Origin: Allomyces macrogynus ATCC 38327
Taxonomy: Eukaryota > Blastocladiomycota > Blastocladiomycetes > Blastocladiales > Blastocladiaceae
NCBI GenBank assembly: GCA_000151295.1
Contig: GG745331.1
Location: 1,058,586 to 1,122,585 of the forward strand
Reading direction: 5' to 3'
Length of the DNA: 64,000 nucleotides
Below the pieces are notes generated by a model. That model searched no databases. It saw only the letters and a list, made by a program, of their open reading frames with translations, and had not been told where the DNA came from. The position numbers were made by a program, and so were the translations under genes. Every line of letters begins with the position of its first letter. Positions within the stretch are counted from its first letter, which is position 1. Of the stretch, positions 30,701 to 43,339 are shown piece after piece.

Positions 30701-31788
30701 TTAGATCAGGACAACGGCACCACCGACGAGCTTGATCTTCTCCTCAGCGCGCTTCGAGACCTCGCGCGTCTTGACAATGACGGGCTGCGCCGGCAGGTAA
30801 CCACCGCCAAGCACCTTGCCGTAGCCAGCGCGCAGCGTGTCGATGACGGGCGCGACCTCAGTCTTGTTGGCGAACTCCTCGCGGACCTCATCGCCAACCA
30901 GCGTCCAGAGCTTGTTGACGTTGATCGTCGGGCGCCAGAACTTGTTCTTGTTCAGGTGGAAGTAGCGCATACCGACCTTACCGAAGTAACCCGGATGGTA
31001 CTTGTCCATGTTGATGCGGTGGTGGTGCTGACCACCAGCCATACCGCGACCACCGGGGTGCTTGCGGTGCTTACCTGGAAATTACAAGAGGCAGCAGTCA
31101 GTTTCAGGCCAGAAAAACGGATTCGAGCAAACCAAGCTGCGAGTGCTCGCGCAGGCCAACAACTTACCCACACGACCGTGACCGGCCGAGACGTGGCCAC
31201 GCAGCTTGCGCGATTTGCGGAAACGAGTAGGCTAATTGGGAGCACAACGACGACGAAGTCGAGGAATCGATGGTTATCGTCTGGAACAGCACGAGAGCGC
31301 AAGTTTGGTGTCGCAGTGCCACCCAAACGCCGTTGCGCGAGCATATCCGCCGTGCGCACGCCGCGAAACCGCTGCGTCAGCTGCTCACGCCGTGCAGTGA
31401 ACCCGCTCGCAGAAAAATATCGACGTTGGTGACGCCCAGACCGACGTAAATCGTCGTGGCCACAATCGTCCATCCGCGACCGAAATCACTCAAAATTGCG
31501 GCGTTTCCAGCGTTGTGAAAACGATGACGGCAGCGAAAACGTCGACAGGGTCGTTTGCAGTGGAATTTCTGGAGTCTCAGCGAGGTAGGACGGATGGACG
31601 GGCGTGGCCACGGGTATCGGGGCGCTCATTTTGGCGGTCCAGCGGGCGGGCAATTCGCCAAAGTCGCTCCAGCGGTTTCGCCGAAGATGCGCGCGGGCGG
31701 TCGCGCGGCGGGTTGGTGCAAATGGCGTCGGAAACGGCGTTTGGGCGGTCGTTGGTGGTGGTGCGACAAGGTGCTCGCACGCACCATG
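30701..31788 (-). CDS. RPL28: 60S ribosomal protein uL15 (L27a/L28)
   Basis: Large-subunit ribosomal protein. Exons 31786-31788 (ATG only), 31168-31231, 30701-31074; introns 554 and 93 nt; 146 aa, the normal size. Sequence blocks: [98 protein letters not shown]. The first exon is inferred from an ATG directly followed by a gtgcgt donor. This fits the family N-terminus MPTR and the habit of ribosomal protein genes to carry an intron right behind the start codon. Convergent with U2SURP. Confidence 0.92.
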
Positions 31789-32177
31789 CTGAATGGACCC
31801 GACTAGGATATCGGCAGAAGGAGGAATGACAAAGGGCGTTTCGGCACAGCGTCAGAGGGGCGCGCATTCGGCCAAGGGACCTGTCACGAATGTCGTGTTC
31901 CGTTGCTGATCCACGTCAAATTTGATTGTGCGCTTTGTCGCGCTTGTCCACGTCACTGGTTCTCCACCAGTCAGTCGGCTGCGCCCGAGCCAGCAAACCA
32001 CCACCACGACCAGCGCCTCACGCTGTCCTCGGTCGTCTTCTATATCATTTCAAAAGTCGCTCAACGGACCATCCTTATGCAGCTGCTCCCGCACTTGGCG
32101 CCCACGACCTTGTCATACATCAAGCGCTTAGCATCTCTTTGCTCCAGCAACCTTCAACAAACCGATATAGACCCCTC
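31789..32177. promoter_or_regulatory. Divergent promoter of uL15 and the P450 gene
   Basis: 389 bases between two start codons on opposite strands. No ORF with motifs. No clear TATA; ccaccaccacgaccag-type and CA-rich stretches precede the P450 start. Confidence 0.4.
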
Positions 32178-34020
32178 ATGGCATTAGCAAGCACTATCAC
32201 CAATGGCGCCTTGGCCCCGTTGACCCAATGGGTTACCACGGCTTTCCGTTCCCTCGACAGAGTGCCATGGACAACTCTTCCCGCTGCCGCTGGCAACCGC
32301 GCGGTGGTCGCGCGCGTCTTGTCCTGGGGCATCCTCGCGGCCGCCGGCTACTTGGCCCTTCGCGTGTACCGCACTGTCCTCTGGGTTCCTCCGGCGATGC
32401 GCCACCTCCCGCGCGTCTCACCATGGACGACTCTGCGCGCCATGATTTCGTCCAACAATATTGTCGCGGCCCTGGAGCGACAGTTTGTGGCCATTGCTCG
32501 CGACGCGCGCCGGCGCGGATTGACTGTCGCCGAGTCGGTGCCGGAGATTTGGGCCGCGTGGATGTTTGGCAAGTGGACAGTCATGGTTACCCACCCGGAC
32601 GACGCGCGCACGATCCTCACGCAGGGCGTCGACGTGTTCGACAAGCCGGTCTTCCCCGCTGCGCCGTTGTTGCTTGGCAACAGCAACATTGTGTTCAGTC
32701 CGGTATGCGGCAATGTTCGGCAATAGCCATTCCAAGACCAGGTGCTGATTCCGCTTCATGGGCCGTTTTTTTTAGCACGAGGACTGGAAGCGGCACCGCA
32801 AGGTCGTCAACCCGGCATTCCGGCGCGGCTGGTCGACGACGCTCTTTGGTGACCTCGGTCGGCAGCTGTTTGTGCGTTTCGACGATGCTGCAGCGCGCGG
32901 CGATTCGGTCGACGTCAAGTTTTGGATGAGTCGGTTGACCCTGGAAGCGATTGCCATCTCCGCGTTTGGTGAGCCGTTCAATGCTCTGAAAGAGGCCGAC
33001 TCGCCCATGCTGAAGGCGTTCGAGACCATGGTCCTCAACGGCACGAATCCGCTTGTCGTGTTTGCGCGGCCCATTGCCAAGCTCACTCCCATGTGGGCCG
33101 AGCTCAAACAGCAGGTCGACACGTTTAACCAGCACTTGCTCGCCATTATTGCGCGCAAGGAGGCCGCGCTCAAGGCGCGCAAGGCGAGCGGCCAGGTTGC
33201 GAGTATTGACGACATGGATTTGCTCGACTTGATGGTCGATGCGGCCGAGCAAGAGGGCGACTACACGCGCGAGGACATGCGTAACGACACCGTCGTTTTT
33301 TTCTTGGCGGTTCGCATTTTGCTTCCGATCACGTTGCTGTCTGGGCCATGAGAACTGACGACCACGGTGCGACCTCGTTTTTAGGGACACGACACGACGA
33401 CGACGGCCCTCATTGCGGCCATTTACTTCCTCGGCATGCACCCCGAAGCGCAGCAACGCGCGCGCGCCGAAGTCCTTGCCCTTGCCGTCCTCGGCTGCCC
33501 GTCGACCGACCTGTCCGCGGCCGATTTCCCGTCCCCGACCAACGCCGAAATCACGCGTCTCCCGTACCTGACGGCCGTCATCAAGGAAGCCATGCGGCTC
33601 TACCCGAGCATCCCGCACATCCCGCCGCGTGTCACAACCTCAACCGTGACCCTGCGCGACGGCACCACGCTCCCGCCGGGGTCGCGCGTCATGGTCGCGG
33701 CCGCAGCCATGCAGCGTGCGCCGTGGCTGTGGGACCGGCCTAACGCGTTTGATCCGGACCGGTTTTTGGGGATTGACGCGGACGCGATGCATGCGAGCGC
33801 GCACGACTTCAAGTGGATTCCGTTTGGCGCGGGCCAGCGCGTGTGTCTTGGCCAGGCCATGGCCGTCATGGAAATGCGCGTCGTGTTGGCGATGGTGCTG
33901 GCGCGGTACGAGTGGACGGTCGCTGGGGACGACGAGGCGTTGCGTGGGACGCCGCGCACGTCGCGCGCGGGGATGGTGCAGATGCGAGACGTGCAGATTA
34001 TGTTCAAGCGCTTGGCGTAA
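32178..34020 (+). CDS. Microsomal cytochrome P450
   Basis: Heme-thiolate monooxygenase. Exons 32178-32702, 32776-33309, 33385-34020 (introns 73 and 75 nt), phase 0, 564 aa. N-terminal membrane anchor at about 50-70 (VLSWGILAAAGYLALRVYRT) and proline-rich hinge. C-helix HEDWKRHRKVVNPAF, I-helix GHDTTTTALIAA directly after the second intron, ExxR as KEAMRLYP, FDPDRFLG, heme loop FGAGQRVCLGQAMA with the axial Cys, then MEMRVVLAMVLARYEW. Closest in style to CYP4/fungal fatty-acid or alkane hydroxylases, but the substrate cannot be told. Long insert between C- and I-helices (LKARKASGQ). Start ATG follows an in-frame stop and precedes the anchor at the usual distance. Confidence 0.94.
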
Positions 34021-34797
34021 AGATCACGAGCTCGCATTTGCATTGCAGCCTCGATGAGCGAGACAGCGGAAGAGTTGCATTTTTGCATTTATCGCATCCA
34101 TTTCTAACGTTGAACCATTTCCGTTTCGTAATACATGCATGTCTTCACACGCACGCCTCTCTCTAACTCGCCTGCCGCTCGCGAGCACAAGTGGTGGAAA
34201 AGGGTCTTGGACAGGTGCATGATACATACAAGCGAGGAAAGGCACGCATGCCGCTGCTGTGAAATATGTTTGCTGTAATGCTATCTCGCGCCTTGGCATC
34301 AATAGTCATTTCGCCTGACGCCGGCCAGCTCGTGTGCCTTGCACAGACGATTACAATCCTGGAAATGCACGTCGGACTGGCGGTGGTCCTCACGCGTGAC
34401 GAATGAACGGTCACATGATGATGTGGTGCGCGGCATACACCCCGCACGTTTACTTTTCGCCCATCGGCCAGAAAACAGCAATGCGACGTTGCGCGTGCGC
34501 GCATTCGGCACCACTCGCTGCCCGCAAAGATGCAGAGAAAACGCTTTATGCGAATATGGTGGACATGCGATCGATGATGAAGCACGAAAAGAACGATGCG
34601 AAATCGAGAAACGCAATCAATGAGGTTAACCAAAACAACAAACCTGCACCAATACGGCGGCCCCGTACAACCAAGGGCCTGGCACGAACCCAGCCCCGCG
34701 GGCACAAGGTACTTTCCCGCCATCGACCACAGCCGCCCACGCCGCGGGCAGCGAGCCAGGTACCAAACACACACACGCCCGACGTCGCGCTGATCCT
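34021..34797. other. Convergent 3' intergenic region
   Basis: 777 bases between the 3' ends of the P450 and GDH2. Lower GC; contains aaaac-rich segments and a tract of CA repeats (acacacacacg) near 34769. No gene is seen. Confidence 0.5.
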
Positions 34798-37700
34798 TTA
34801 CTGGCCGATGCGGGCAAAGTACGGACTCATGAACGTGAAGAAGGCAAACTGCGACGGCGACGTGCCAAATTTGAAGATGAACTGCGACGCGAGGTAGGCG
34901 CCGAAAATGGCGCGCGTGTACGATTCGGGCACGCGGGCCAGGATCGTGTCGAGGCCGAGTTGCTTGAGCAGGAGCTTGGGCAGTGCTTCCTCGAGCACGA
35001 GCTTGCGCAACGCCTTGTTGTCCCAGAGCGACGTGGTCCCGAGCTCTTCCGAGAGCTTGACAATCGCAAACGACAGCGTATCGGTGATGATCGCCTTGGG
35101 CGTGCCCGTGCGCTCGGCCTCGGCCCAAATGGCTTCAAACTCGTCGGCGGCGCCGCGCTCAATAATCTCCTGCACCTCCTTGACATAGGCCGCGTAGAAC
35201 TCGGGCACCTTGCTGTCCTTGACGCACATGTGTTGCTCAAACTCGGCATCGTTGAAAGCCAGCGCGGCCAGGACCTCGAGCGACGACGAGGTTACACCGC
35301 CCTTGTTAGCCGACGCGTCCTTAAAGATGATGGCGCCGGCCTTTTCGAGCCGGAGACGCGCCGGCTGCGTGAAGAACAAGTTCGCGCCCTCGACAATGTA
35401 CTTAAACCGCGGCGAGCCGTCGGCGTTGAGCAGCAGGTGCACGTTGTTGATGTCGACGGCCTCAGGACGGCCACCACACGGCACAAACAGCGTCGACGAG
35501 TACTCCTGCTTGAGGTGGAACTCGTTGCGGAAGAGCAGGCCGTTGGGCACGACCGTGCCGTCAGGGAGCGTCACATCGTTCTCGTCGACGAGCACACGAA
35601 ACCCTTGCGGTGAGAGCTTCTTAATGTCAAAGTGCACAATCATTTTGCGCTCGTTGGCGAGACGCGTCATCTCGGCGCGGTCAATCCCAACCGGGTCGTA
35701 GAGCACGCCCGAGCCATCGACAATCCCGACCGTCTTGTCCTTGGAAATCTTGATCTCGTTGGAGCCCAAGTCGCCGTCGGGGCCGCCCGTCTGCATTTTG
35801 GTGCAATCCTCCTCTTTGAGGTTGAGCTTCTTGAGGATGCCGAGCACGTATTGGTGCACCGAGCGCGTCGTCATGCCGTAGATGTCGTGCGGAATGCCGC
35901 CGAGCGACTGCGACTTGCCCGTCGTGAACGCCTTCCAGAACGATGCGCCGCGCTGGCGAGCGTGCTGCGACGCCCAGTCCATGAAATCGGCCGTGCCCTC
36001 GTCGGGACCAAAGAACAGAATCTCGGGCTTGCCGTAGCGGTCGACAATCTTCTCCTTGATCCCAGGCGTCTGGCCGACGATCAGGAGGTCCAGCATTGCG
36101 TCGACGTATTTTTCGAACGCGACGCGCGGCTTGTCTTGCGCTGCGAAATCGAGCAGGATTGTCCCCTTAGATCCCATTTCAGGAATGGCTTTGTTCTTGG
36201 CCGTCTGCGTGAGGGCGAGCGAAAAGTTCTCGTCGAAGAGTGACCGCAGGTTGATCGAGTAGGCCTCGGGGTTGCGGGACCGGATCATGCGGATCCCTCC
36301 GCGCGCGACGTCGCCGAACCGGATGTGGAACCCGCGGAACTCGGGGCCCACGACGAGGAAAACGCCGTAGGGTTTGGTCGGGTACTCGATGACCGAGAGG
36401 AACGCCGGGTCGAGGCGGAACGAGAGCGCGACCTTGGTGGGCTGGTAAAAGTTGGTCTTGAGCACGTGCTGGTTGAACGTCAGGAAGGCCTCAAAGACCA
36501 TTTGCTCGTGCGCGTTGTTGACCTTCTTCTTGATGAGCGCGTGCAGCTGCATATCGGTCATGGCGTGCACGTCCGTGACGCGCAACCGCTGGTACGACAG
36601 CGACGGGCGCACCGAGGACGCCTGCTGGCCGACATAGTGCGTCATGGCAAAGTTGACGTAGAGCGCCTTGACCAGGTCCGGGTGCTGCTTGATGCAGTCG
36701 AGAATGTACTCGCGCGTAAACGTGTCCGACCGCAGCCGCTTCTTGATCTTGGTCAGGACCTCGACGTGCGTCGCGTTCGACGCGTCGAGCAGCGACGTCA
36801 GCGTCGCGTACTCGGACCCGAGCCGGTTCAGGAAATGCTGGCAAAAGATCCAGGCAACGTGGCCGTAGATCGTCTCCTGCACCGAGAGCTCGCCGGCCTG
36901 GAAAAAGGACTGGAACGGCGTCGTCGGCAGGCAGTAGATGAGCGAGGCCTCCTTGATCACCTGGTGAATCGCGACCTCGATGGGCGGCGCGTTGGTCGCG
37001 CTCGGTAGCTGGTTGAGGTAGAGCGACATGATCGTGACGCCGTTCGAGAACTGTTCGACGTACCTGGGATTGCAATCAAAGCGTCAGTGATCCATGCACA
37101 CGCGGGGGCAGCGCGTGCTGTGCCAGCGACAAACGTACTTGCGCGTCGAGTAGAGCGAGTAGTAGTGGTAGAGGTCCGACAGCGCCGAAAAGTAGCCCTG
37201 TGTCGACTTTTGGCGGAACCCGATCACCAACCGCTTCTCGCGCGTGCCCTCCATTTCAATCAGCTCAATGACGGGCCCCGTGCGGTGCAGCACCTGGCGC
37301 ATGACGCGCTCGTAGACGTCGAGCGTGTGTTCGGTCGCCTTTTCGAGAAACAGCTTGTCGGCGACCAAGCGAATATCGGTCGCCTCCTCGGGCGTCGGGT
37401 CGGGCTTGACAAACGAGCACTCGCCGACAAAGTAGCACCGCAGCTGCGTGGGCGAGGCAACGCCGGCACCGAGCGACCGGTATGTCTCGAGCCGGAAGGC
37501 CTTGCCGCCGGGCGCGGCCGTCGACACATCGAGGTATTTGGTGTCGATGCGGCGCTCAATTTGCGGGCCCGTCGTCGACACGCCGGGCTGCGACGTGTGG
37601 ATGTAGACGGCCGACGCGTCGGTCTCGCGCTCCAGGTTGATGTCGAGCACCGAATTGTTCTTGGTGAACGCAAAGATTTTCGCGCCGTAGAGCGCCATGA

Positions 37701-38021
37701 TGTGGTTGGCAATCGTGTCGATGGGCTCGAGCATGAAGTACATGTCGTCGATGCCGAGGTTGCTAAATAAAAGGTGGGTCAGCCGTGATCACATCGAGGA
37801 ATCAACGACAGACACGCGCGACCACATCGCAATCGCGTCGTTTCTCAATAAATCAAAGTCCAAACTTACGTGTAGAACCACTGCACTTCATTCTGGATCA
37901 GATCGCCGGGAATGAAGCCCTTTTCGGCGAGATGCGCCGCAACCTGCACCATCTGCTCGCCCTTGCCGCCAAACGAATTGTCGGCGTAGCCGGACGGGTG
38001 TGTCTCTTGAATCTGCGGCAT
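34798..38021 (-). CDS. GDH2: NAD-specific glutamate dehydrogenase
   Basis: Oxidises glutamate to 2-oxoglutarate and ammonia with NAD; the large fungal form acts in glutamate catabolism. Exons 37870-38021, 37139-37762, 34798-37063, introns 75-107 nt, 1013 aa, near the usual 1040-1090. N-terminal VAAHLAEKGFIPGDLIQNEV then WFYTNLGIDDMYFMLEP matches yeast Gdh2. The catalytic half has FRGFHIRFGDVARGGIRMI, KNKAIPEMGSKGTILLDF, EILFFGPDEGTADFMDWAS, GGIPHDIYGMTTRSV and the nucleotide-binding TGGPDGDLGSNEI, then VEGANLFFTQPARLRLE. No missing key residue is noticed. The first exon is short and the start ATG is the only one before the conserved segment. Confidence 0.96.
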
Positions 38022-38504
38022 CTTGTCGTGGTTTAATCGGGTTGATCGAGGTTGTTTGGGGAAACGACGCGTCGCAATCGCGGGTCGTGGTTACGGTTGA
38101 CGTTGGTCGCGGTCCGTGCTCGCTGCTTGGTCGGATGACGACGACGTTCGGTTGGCTTGACAAATGCTGACGGCGCGCTGAATGGCTGGCGGAAATAAAC
38201 CCGGCCACGGACGTGGGGAGGGAGAGAGGGAGCGAGCGGACGGCAGATGGTCAATCTGGACGAGCTGGACGACCGCACCAGCTGGCAGTCGTCGATGCGG
38301 TGGAGCGCGTGCCAGACGGCTTGCGATCAGGAAACGTGACCGCGACGCTCCCCTATCTCACGCAAACGCCAAACGCCAACGCCCACCTGAGCAACCACAG
38401 CATGGGCTGGCCGATCACGCTGCAGACGCAATAATATAAATCTTACCAAAAAAAAAAACACAAAACCGGTGCATGTTGAAGTCAACGACGCATGCGAGGA
38501 ACTA
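38022..38504. other. Intergenic between FANCJ 3' end and GDH2 start
   Basis: Holds the GDH2 promoter region (minus strand). An A-run of 11 lies near 38448-38460 and ataatataaat at about 38430. No ORF is supported. Confidence 0.45.
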
Positions 38505-41500
38505 TCACATCCAATCGTCATCACCGCCGTCGTCCGCGAGGAGCGCCGCGAGCTCGGCCGCATCCAGCGGGCGTTCCGCGGCTGCTGCGCCAACTGACAC
38601 GGCCGGTGACACCTGGACTGGTCCTGGCGTATTCGACACAAACGCCAATGGTGGTGGTCGCGCCGGACTGACCAGCAGTGGTCGTGCCGGACCGGTCAAA
38701 GAAGGTCGCGCCGGGCTGACTATTGGGACTCGTGCCGGACCAGCGAACGGCATTCGTGCTGGACTGGCCAGCGGTGCTCGCGCTGGACTCGCCAGCGGTG
38801 GAGCAGAAGGGCCACGGCTCGCGGCGGCATACGCGAACTCGGCCGCGGCCATCTCGGTCATCGCCTCATCGTCCTCCTCCATCGCATCCTCATCCTCTCC
38901 ACCAGCCCCATCCGGTCCCGCCTTGGGGGGCTCGCGGCGCACGCCATGGTGCGCCAAGAACCCCTGCAAATTGGCCACGGCCGCATCCAAGTTCTGGTGC
39001 ACGGCGATTCGCGGCCTCACCCACTTGGAGAGCCCCGCCTGGTGCCGCGACGTGGCGAGCCGCTTCTCGAGCAGGATCAGAGCGCCCCAGTCGTTGCGGT
39101 GCCGAATACACCGCCCAAGCGCCTGGTTGATGGCGCGAAAGGCCTGCACATCGTACCACTCGGAGCCGGACAAGAGGCCGTGCGAGATGCGCCGCTTGTC
39201 GTTGAATTGCCGCTTCAGCTCGACTTGCGGGTCTTTGGTCGACGGGTAGGGGATGCCGAGACAGACGACGGCGCGCGCGCGGTCGTCGGAAAAGTCGATG
39301 CCCTCGGAGACTTTACCGCGGTAGACGCCAAACATCAAAGCACTTTATGCGTGGATAACCGCATCAGTCAGTCAAAATGCTCCCACACACAACTTCAACC
39401 ATCAAGGAAACGTACCCGCCACCGGCCCAGAACCCGACCTCCTGCGCCTGCCGCACGCTCTCCTCGACCGCGGTATAGTACTCGTCGATCGCGTCCTCAA
39501 ATGCGTTGTTCTTGTTAACGCGCGGCTCAAACACGACCGTCTTGGCCCCTTCGATCGCGCGCATCACGCCCGTGTTCCGCCACCGCTCCACAATCTTTTC
39601 CAAGAACGCATAGGACGGGACAAACACGAGCATGCCGTGCGGCACGGCGCGCGCAAGGTGCGCGAGGGCGTGCCCGACTGCGTCCTGGTACTCGAGCCGC
39701 TCCGAGTGCGCATAGGTGCCGAGAAACTCGACGGAGCTTGGGCCCAGGTACGCGGCGGGCACAACACCGACCCACGTCTGGTCGGCGCCGATAACGTGAT
39801 CGGCTTCGAGACGCACGTCGAACGGCGCCTGCAGTTCCGACGCAAACGAATTCATGGGCGACAGCGTGCCGGAGGTCAGGATCACGGACCGCGCGACCGA
39901 GACGTGCGAGAAGGTGACGCCCGGGTTCATGCACCAGAGCATGACCTTGGACCGCCACGTATCACCCTTCTCTATGATGGCACATGTTGGTTGGTGGAGT
40001 GAGTTCAAGGTTCACGCTAGCGGAGCACAGCCAAATCAAGACGTACTCTCCATGCGCGCCATGGACAGCTTCTTGACGCGCTGCACGACGGCAATGTGGT
40101 AGTCGTCTGTATAGAGCGGGTTCATGAGGCTCGAAATGACGAGGTAGAGCGAGTCGAGCACGTGCAGCGTTGGCTGCGACGGCGCCGGAATGAGCTTGTT
40201 TTCGCGCGCCTCGGATTTCGAGCGGTGCGCGCCCGCGAGCTCCTGCTGCAGTTTTTGCAGGAAATCGTCGTTGATGCCGCGCGAGTTGAGGAATCGCACG
40301 AGAGACCCGCCGGGAAGACTAGCGCATTCGAGGGTCATCAACGAGATCATTCACTGTTTGAAAAAGAAAGACCGCCGCGTACATGTTTCGCTTTAGGTCA
40401 AACGTCGTGGTGCGGAACGTGACCGAATTTTCCTGCTTAAACTCACCAATGGCCTGCACGAGCTGGAGAAACACGTTGAAGTCGGGCAGCGGGTTCTTGT
40501 ACTCGGCGACGGCGTTGGGGTCCATGCCGGCCATATCGTCGTTCAGGTGGCGGAGCTCCTTGATCATCGTGTCCATTTGCGTGTCGTCGATTTCCAACGA
40601 CGACGCGTCGCGCGCCACGTCCTCGATGCTACACGGTGGAGAAGTAACGGCGTAAGCCGAGGATCAAACTCGACCCAGTTGTAAAAGAGTGAGAGCACTC
40701 ACTTGTGCGCCTCGTCAAGGATCACGATATTGTCCGTGAGGTCAATGGCCATGGCCTGCCGAATCAGCGGGTCCATGAGGTAATTGTAGGGTGCAAACAC
40801 AATCTCGGCCTCGACCGCCATGAGCCGCGACGCAAAGTACGGGCACCCGCGCTGCCGCTCCCCCACGCGCTTGAGGTCCTCAATGTCCCACGTGCTCGGG
40901 AGCCGCCTCGACATGGTGAGCGCACGTGCGCCCTCGTAATACGGGCAATTGCGGTTCTCGACCGCGGCCATGCACGCCTCGTCGCGGCTCGGCTCCTTCA
41001 TGACCTGCTTGTTGAGACAATAGTGGTTGCGCGACCCAATCACAGCCATTTTCGGGCGATACACGGTATTGCGGCGCATCTCGGCAATGATCTGCGCGAG
41101 CTGCTTGTGCGTGCGCGACCCAAAGTAGATGCGTGGCAGCTTGCGCATGACCGGCGGCTTGGGCTTGTCGTCGTCCTCGCCGACGGCGGTCGCGGCCGAC
41201 GAGTCCGAGGACGGCGGCGTCGCGGTCAGCGCCGCGAGTTGCACGTGCAGCGGCGTGCGGGGCCGGACAAAGTCATCGTCGTCGTCATCGTCTAGTTGCA
41301 CGGCGAGCCGCGACGCGGCCGTTTTGGACGAAGACCCCGATGCGAGACTCGCCGCCGTTTTCTTGGCCTCTTTCTTAGCCTCGACCCAGGCCAGCAAGTC
41401 AGTCTGGTACTTGGCGTGCGCCTCCTTGTAGTCGTCGCGAATCGCCTGCTTTTCGTGCTCGCGCCAGGCGATGCTCGCGCACAGCAGCGCCAGCGACTTG

Positions 41501-42301
41501 CCACTGCCCGTCGGCGACTCGAGCAGCGCGTTCGACTTGTCCTTGAGCGCCTTGATGATCTATGATTCGCGAGTCTCAATGAGCTCTTCTGAGACACCGC
41601 CGATTCAAAAAGCAAGATCCAACACTCCGCACCTTGGACATCATCTGTATTTGCGACGGGTACGCGTCAAACGGGAACTGCACCTTGACCCCAGACATCG
41701 TATACGTCTTGCCTGACGCCAGGTCTGGCATTGTATCCTCGTCGGGCGCCGGCGACCCGTGGTCGTTCGCACGGTCAAAATCAATCCTTGCCTGGTACCG
41801 CCCGCCGCTGCCACCGCCATTCTCGCCCTTGCCCCCACGCCCGCGGCCGCGTGCACTTCCCGCACCGCGCGGGAACTTGGTCACTTTCCCGCGCCCCGCA
41901 CCAGACGTGTCGGGACCGCGCTTGAGACTGCGGAATACGCCGACGTTCGTGCCCGTGATGGGTGGACCCGGTGGTGGCGCAGATGACGAACCGGGCGTAG
42001 GTGCGCTAACGGTAACTGGCGGGGCGAATGGACGCGCGGGTAATTGCGAGTAGCGCGGACGCAGGATCGTCGGCGCGTCATTGCTGGAATCCGCGGGTTG
42101 GACTGCCCATGGGACGCGGCGCGCGGTGGGTATCGGCGGGCTCGCGGCGGCGGCGGTGCCGGGCATGCCGGGTGGAGCAGGCCGAGTCGCAGCTGGTGTC
42201 GCGCCATGACTCGAGACGGAGCTGCGCTGGGCGGTTGCGGCCGGCGTGGTCGCGTGTTGTGCATTCGATGCTGGCAGTGACCCGCCGTGGTTTGCGCCCA
42301 T
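38505..42301 (-). CDS. FANCJ/BRIP1-type iron-sulfur DNA helicase
   Basis: 5'-3' superfamily 2 helicase that unwinds interstrand-crosslink and G-quadruplex structures. Exons 41633-42301, 40703-41559, 40383-40628, 40047-40318, 39416-39971, 38505-39342; introns 64-75 nt; phases agree; 1145 aa. Motifs: Q-type VKVQFPFDAYPSQIQMMSK, Walker A ESPTGSGKSLALL, Ia YFGSRTHKQLAQ, four Fe-S cysteines (HYC, EAC, NCPYY, GCPYF), DEAHN spanning an intron, LTSGTLSPMNSFASEL, RGKVSEGIDFSDDRARAVV, motif VI QALGRCIRHRNDWGAL. These match FANCJ rather than RTEL1, CHL1 or XPD. N-terminal 180 residues are Pro/Ala/Gly-rich. The C-terminal tail has seven degenerate SPAR repeats and an acidic end, with no obvious MLH1 or BRCA1 binding motif. 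Confidence 0.93.
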
Positions 42302-42501
42302 TGTATGAAGTTGTCGTCGTTGTCGTCGACACCGCGGTCTGGGTCGGCGAGCTCACTTGAGCATCAAGTGCAGCAGCGCAGCGGCTGGACAAGATCCTGT
42401 CCAAATTTTGGTGGCTAGTCCTCGAGCTCCGTGACCGGTATCGAGTTGGTGGCTCACTGTGTTTGAGTCAGACTTTTGTTTCAACTTCGGACTCGCCCAA
42501 C

Positions 42502-43339
42502 ATGGCAGCAAACCAAAACATGCCGCCGCTTCCAACAAGGATGCTTTGCCGCAAACTTGCCGCAACGGCCGTCTCAACGACGGGGCGGGCATTGTACCGG
42601 AACGCGTCAAGGAGGCCACCGTTCCCCGCCGTAGTCGCACAGCCCGTCCTTGGACGGAGTCCTGCAAGTCAATGTTGGTTCAGCACATCCCACGGAGCGG
42701 CGAGGAATTCAAATGAAGCCAATTCATCCAACTGCTACCTGGCAGCTGAAGGCGAGAGGGGCGAGACGCATGCGAACGGCGCGACCGAAGGTGTCGATAT
42801 CAGCAACCATAGTGCAAAGCACGATGTCAACAAGTCGGACCCCGCTCCGCCAGCGTGCATTTCCGCTGCGACCAAGCCCAAGAAATCTTCTCCATCAGCA
42901 GCGGCCACGCCCGTTGCGATCACACTCGACGAAACCGAGCTCGAGGAGCGGTTCATCAAGGGCGGGGGGAATGGCGGGCAGAAAATCAACAAGGTGCGCT
43001 GCATCTCTGAGAGCAATCCATCAAGTTCATTCTAACCCTCGACATCGGCGATTCTAGACCTCCAATTGCGTCGTGCTCGTGCACAAACCGACGGGCATCC
43101 AAGTGCGGTGCCAGGAAACGCGGTCGCTCACCGACAACCGCCGCATCGCGCGCAAGATCCTCAAAATCAAGCTTGACGATCACTTCAACGGTGCTCTCAG
43201 CAAGCGCAACCAAAAGGCCGAGGCCGAGCGCCGCAAGAAGCAGAAGAAGAAGCAGCGCGCCAAGAAGAAGTATGCTGCCAACGACACTACAGTCGATAGC
43301 GAGGACGCGAAAGGGGGTGGGGAGCCCGCGCAAGCATGA
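42502..43339 (+). CDS. MTRFR: Mitochondrial peptidyl-tRNA hydrolase MTRFR (C12orf65-like)
   Basis: Class I release-factor relative that rescues stalled mitochondrial ribosomes. Exons 42502-42993 and 43058-43339, 64-nt intron, 257 aa. N-terminal 70 residues are Arg/Ser/Ala-rich with [20 protein letters not shown], a mitochondrial presequence. Then [23 protein letters not shown] carries out hydrolysis. The splice joins INK to [20 protein letters not shown] as in human C12orf65. The C-terminus is a basic coil ([14 protein letters not shown]) for rRNA contact. The residue before GGQ context is N where homologues have P (GPGGQ to GNGGQ). Starts at 42502 or 42541 are possible. 200 bases from divergent FANCJ. 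Confidence 0.9.

Noticed and set aside
40699..41397. Helicase first considered as XPD, RTEL1 or CHL1
   Set aside because: The HFPYKAYPSQ-type start, the WCLNPAV / SGTLSP block and the GLLxGxxWYxxQAFRAxNQ segment match FANCJ better.
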